Of a DNA stretch of 64,000 nucleotides, positions 63,463 to 64,000 are shown in pieces. The position numbers and the translations under genes were made by a program. The notes beneath the pieces are model-generated. The model did not search any database and was not told the DNA's origin. It saw only the letters and a list, made by a program, of their open reading frames with translations. This DNA is from Acidobacteriota bacterium (lineage in GTDB: Bacteria > Acidobacteriota > Terriglobia > Terriglobales > SCQP01), in the NCBI GenBank assembly GCA_027314025.1, contig DAHVCP010000025.1, positions 62,001 to 126,000 of the forward strand, given 5' to 3'. Positions within the stretch are counted from its first letter, which is position 1, and each line of letters begins with the position of its first letter.

Positions 63463-64000
63463 CTAAGCAGTCGCCCGGCGCCGGCGCTCGAACCATCCGG
63501 CCATCGCCAGCAGCGCCAGACCGCTCAGCATCAGTACGTCAGCCGGCGGCTCGGGAGCGCTGACACTGAAGGCGACATTGGTCGGCCACAGCGTCGTACT
63601 TCCCGAAATCGGACCGACGCTGATCTGGATATAATCGTCGGCGTCGCCATCGCCGTCGGTCAGACTGGTGTCATCCCCATCCGTCGAGTTGGATACCGCC
63701 GTAAACGAGAGTCCTATCTCTTGCTGGTTGCTGTTGAACACCTCCGTGCAGTTGAACATGGAGGAGGACACACAGCTGAACGCTTCGCTCCCCTGGAGCG
63801 ATAGCGGAATCGACACGAACAGATTATTGATGGCGTGCCCCGTGTTGTTCACGAAGATGCATCCCGCTACCGTCAGGCCACCCACCATGCAGGCCTGTTG
63901 GCTCGTCGTGCTTCCGTAGATGCCGCTGTAGCCAGTGGTCGTGGAAAACGAAAAACCGCTTCCGAACCCAGGAACGTTTGGGGGATCGGGAACGCCGCCG
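63463..64000 (-). CDS. PEP-CTERM exported protein, N-terminus beyond the window
   Basis: The C-terminal 179 or so residues of an exported protein; the frame stays open to the right edge. The ATG at 63888 is internal, since the upstream frame reads smoothly (FGSGFSFSTTTGYSGIYGST). The body is rich in Ser/Thr/Asn with four cysteines. The end is a PEP-CTERM sorting tail: SAPEPPADVLMLSGLALLAM then AGWFERRRRATA (Pro-Glu-Pro, hydrophobic helix, Arg cluster). PEP-CTERM proteins are processed by exosortase and tied to exopolysaccharide or biofilm. No exosortase gene is visible here. Confidence 0.85.
   Translation of the reverse strand, partial: GGVPDPPNVPGFGSGFSFSTTTGYSGIYGSTTSQQACMVGGLTVAGCIFVNNTGHAINNLFVSIPLSLQGSEAFSCVSSSMFNCTEVFNSNQQEIGLSFTAVSNSTDGDDTSLTDGDGDADDYIQISVGPISGSTTLWPTNVAFSVSAPEPPADVLMLSGLALLAMAGWFERRRRATA

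Overview
This is a GC-rich bacterial chromosome segment whose gene families point to an acidobacterium. The markers are FG-GAP/ASPIC (UnbV) proteins, a TonB-receptor-like protein with a carboxypeptidase-regulatory plug and Gly-rich loops, a sortilin-type propeller protein, kinase-TPR fusions, an F-type ATP synthase c subunit with a signal peptide, a bacillithiol-type reductase (YpdA) and a PEP-CTERM tail. I see no phage, integrase, transposase, CRISPR array, rRNA or tRNA.

Layout. 76-1451: an ECF sigma factor overlapping its zinc-finger anti-sigma factor. 1597-3333: a Tat-exported ASPIC protein. 3636-5632: the ATP synthase F0 start (AtpZ-like, AtpI-like, atpB, atpE) closed by a clear terminator. 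The F1 genes do not follow. 5958-6338: a small secreted-protein gene broken by a TAA. 6439-13006: housekeeping genes (ypdA, larC, metG, TatD family, HhH-GPD glycosylase). 13010-16590: an NtrY-like kinase and a TPR-methyltransferase. 16784-21159: glgC, a PIG-L protein with a Tat-signal remnant, an Ada-like repair protein and a DinB/DUF1572 protein. 21387-28325: a glycosidase-like secreted protein, pdxT/pdxS and ppdK. 28636-35673: a zinc-ribbon membrane protein, a NarL-type two-component pair, a YheT hydrolase and a hybrid kinase. 35964-43638 is largely envelope-directed: an M15 peptidase, a sortilin-like propeller, and murQ divergent from an amidase/NamZ-like fusion, which together look like a muropeptide salvage locus. 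43686-44136: a decayed ArsR/SRPBCC pair that still has its palindromic operator. 44145-48185: a thioredoxin-fold gene with an in-frame UGA exactly at its redox Cys, divergent from a very large TPR-ASPIC protein. 48302-55156: ychF, cutA, an ftsB-like gene, thiG, a phosphoribosyltransferase-kinase fusion, a bactofilin and others. 55440-59065: a LolA-like protein coupled to a TonB-receptor-like protein. 59489-64000: ruvX, a Ser/Thr kinase-TPR protein, and a PEP-CTERM protein running off the right edge.

Main discoveries. (1) The gene at 44145-44720 is the strongest candidate for something new. An ideal Shine-Dalgarno and a consensus -10 precede an ATG, and the reading frame passes through TGA where the first Cys of a CxxC motif belongs (U-G-G-C), so it is a probable selenoprotein. 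(2) A PRPP-binding/phosphotransferase fusion forms an operon with an 81-residue duplicated-motif protein. (3) Many genes carry a -10-like hexamer 6-10 nt before the ATG and no Shine-Dalgarno, which implies common leaderless transcription. (4) A hairpin repeat occurs twice with a compensatory base pair. (5) A 10-bp inverted repeat covers the start codon of the kinase at 60349.

Limits: all family assignments are by reading motifs, and start codons were chosen from -10 boxes, Shine-Dalgarno sites and family N-termini.
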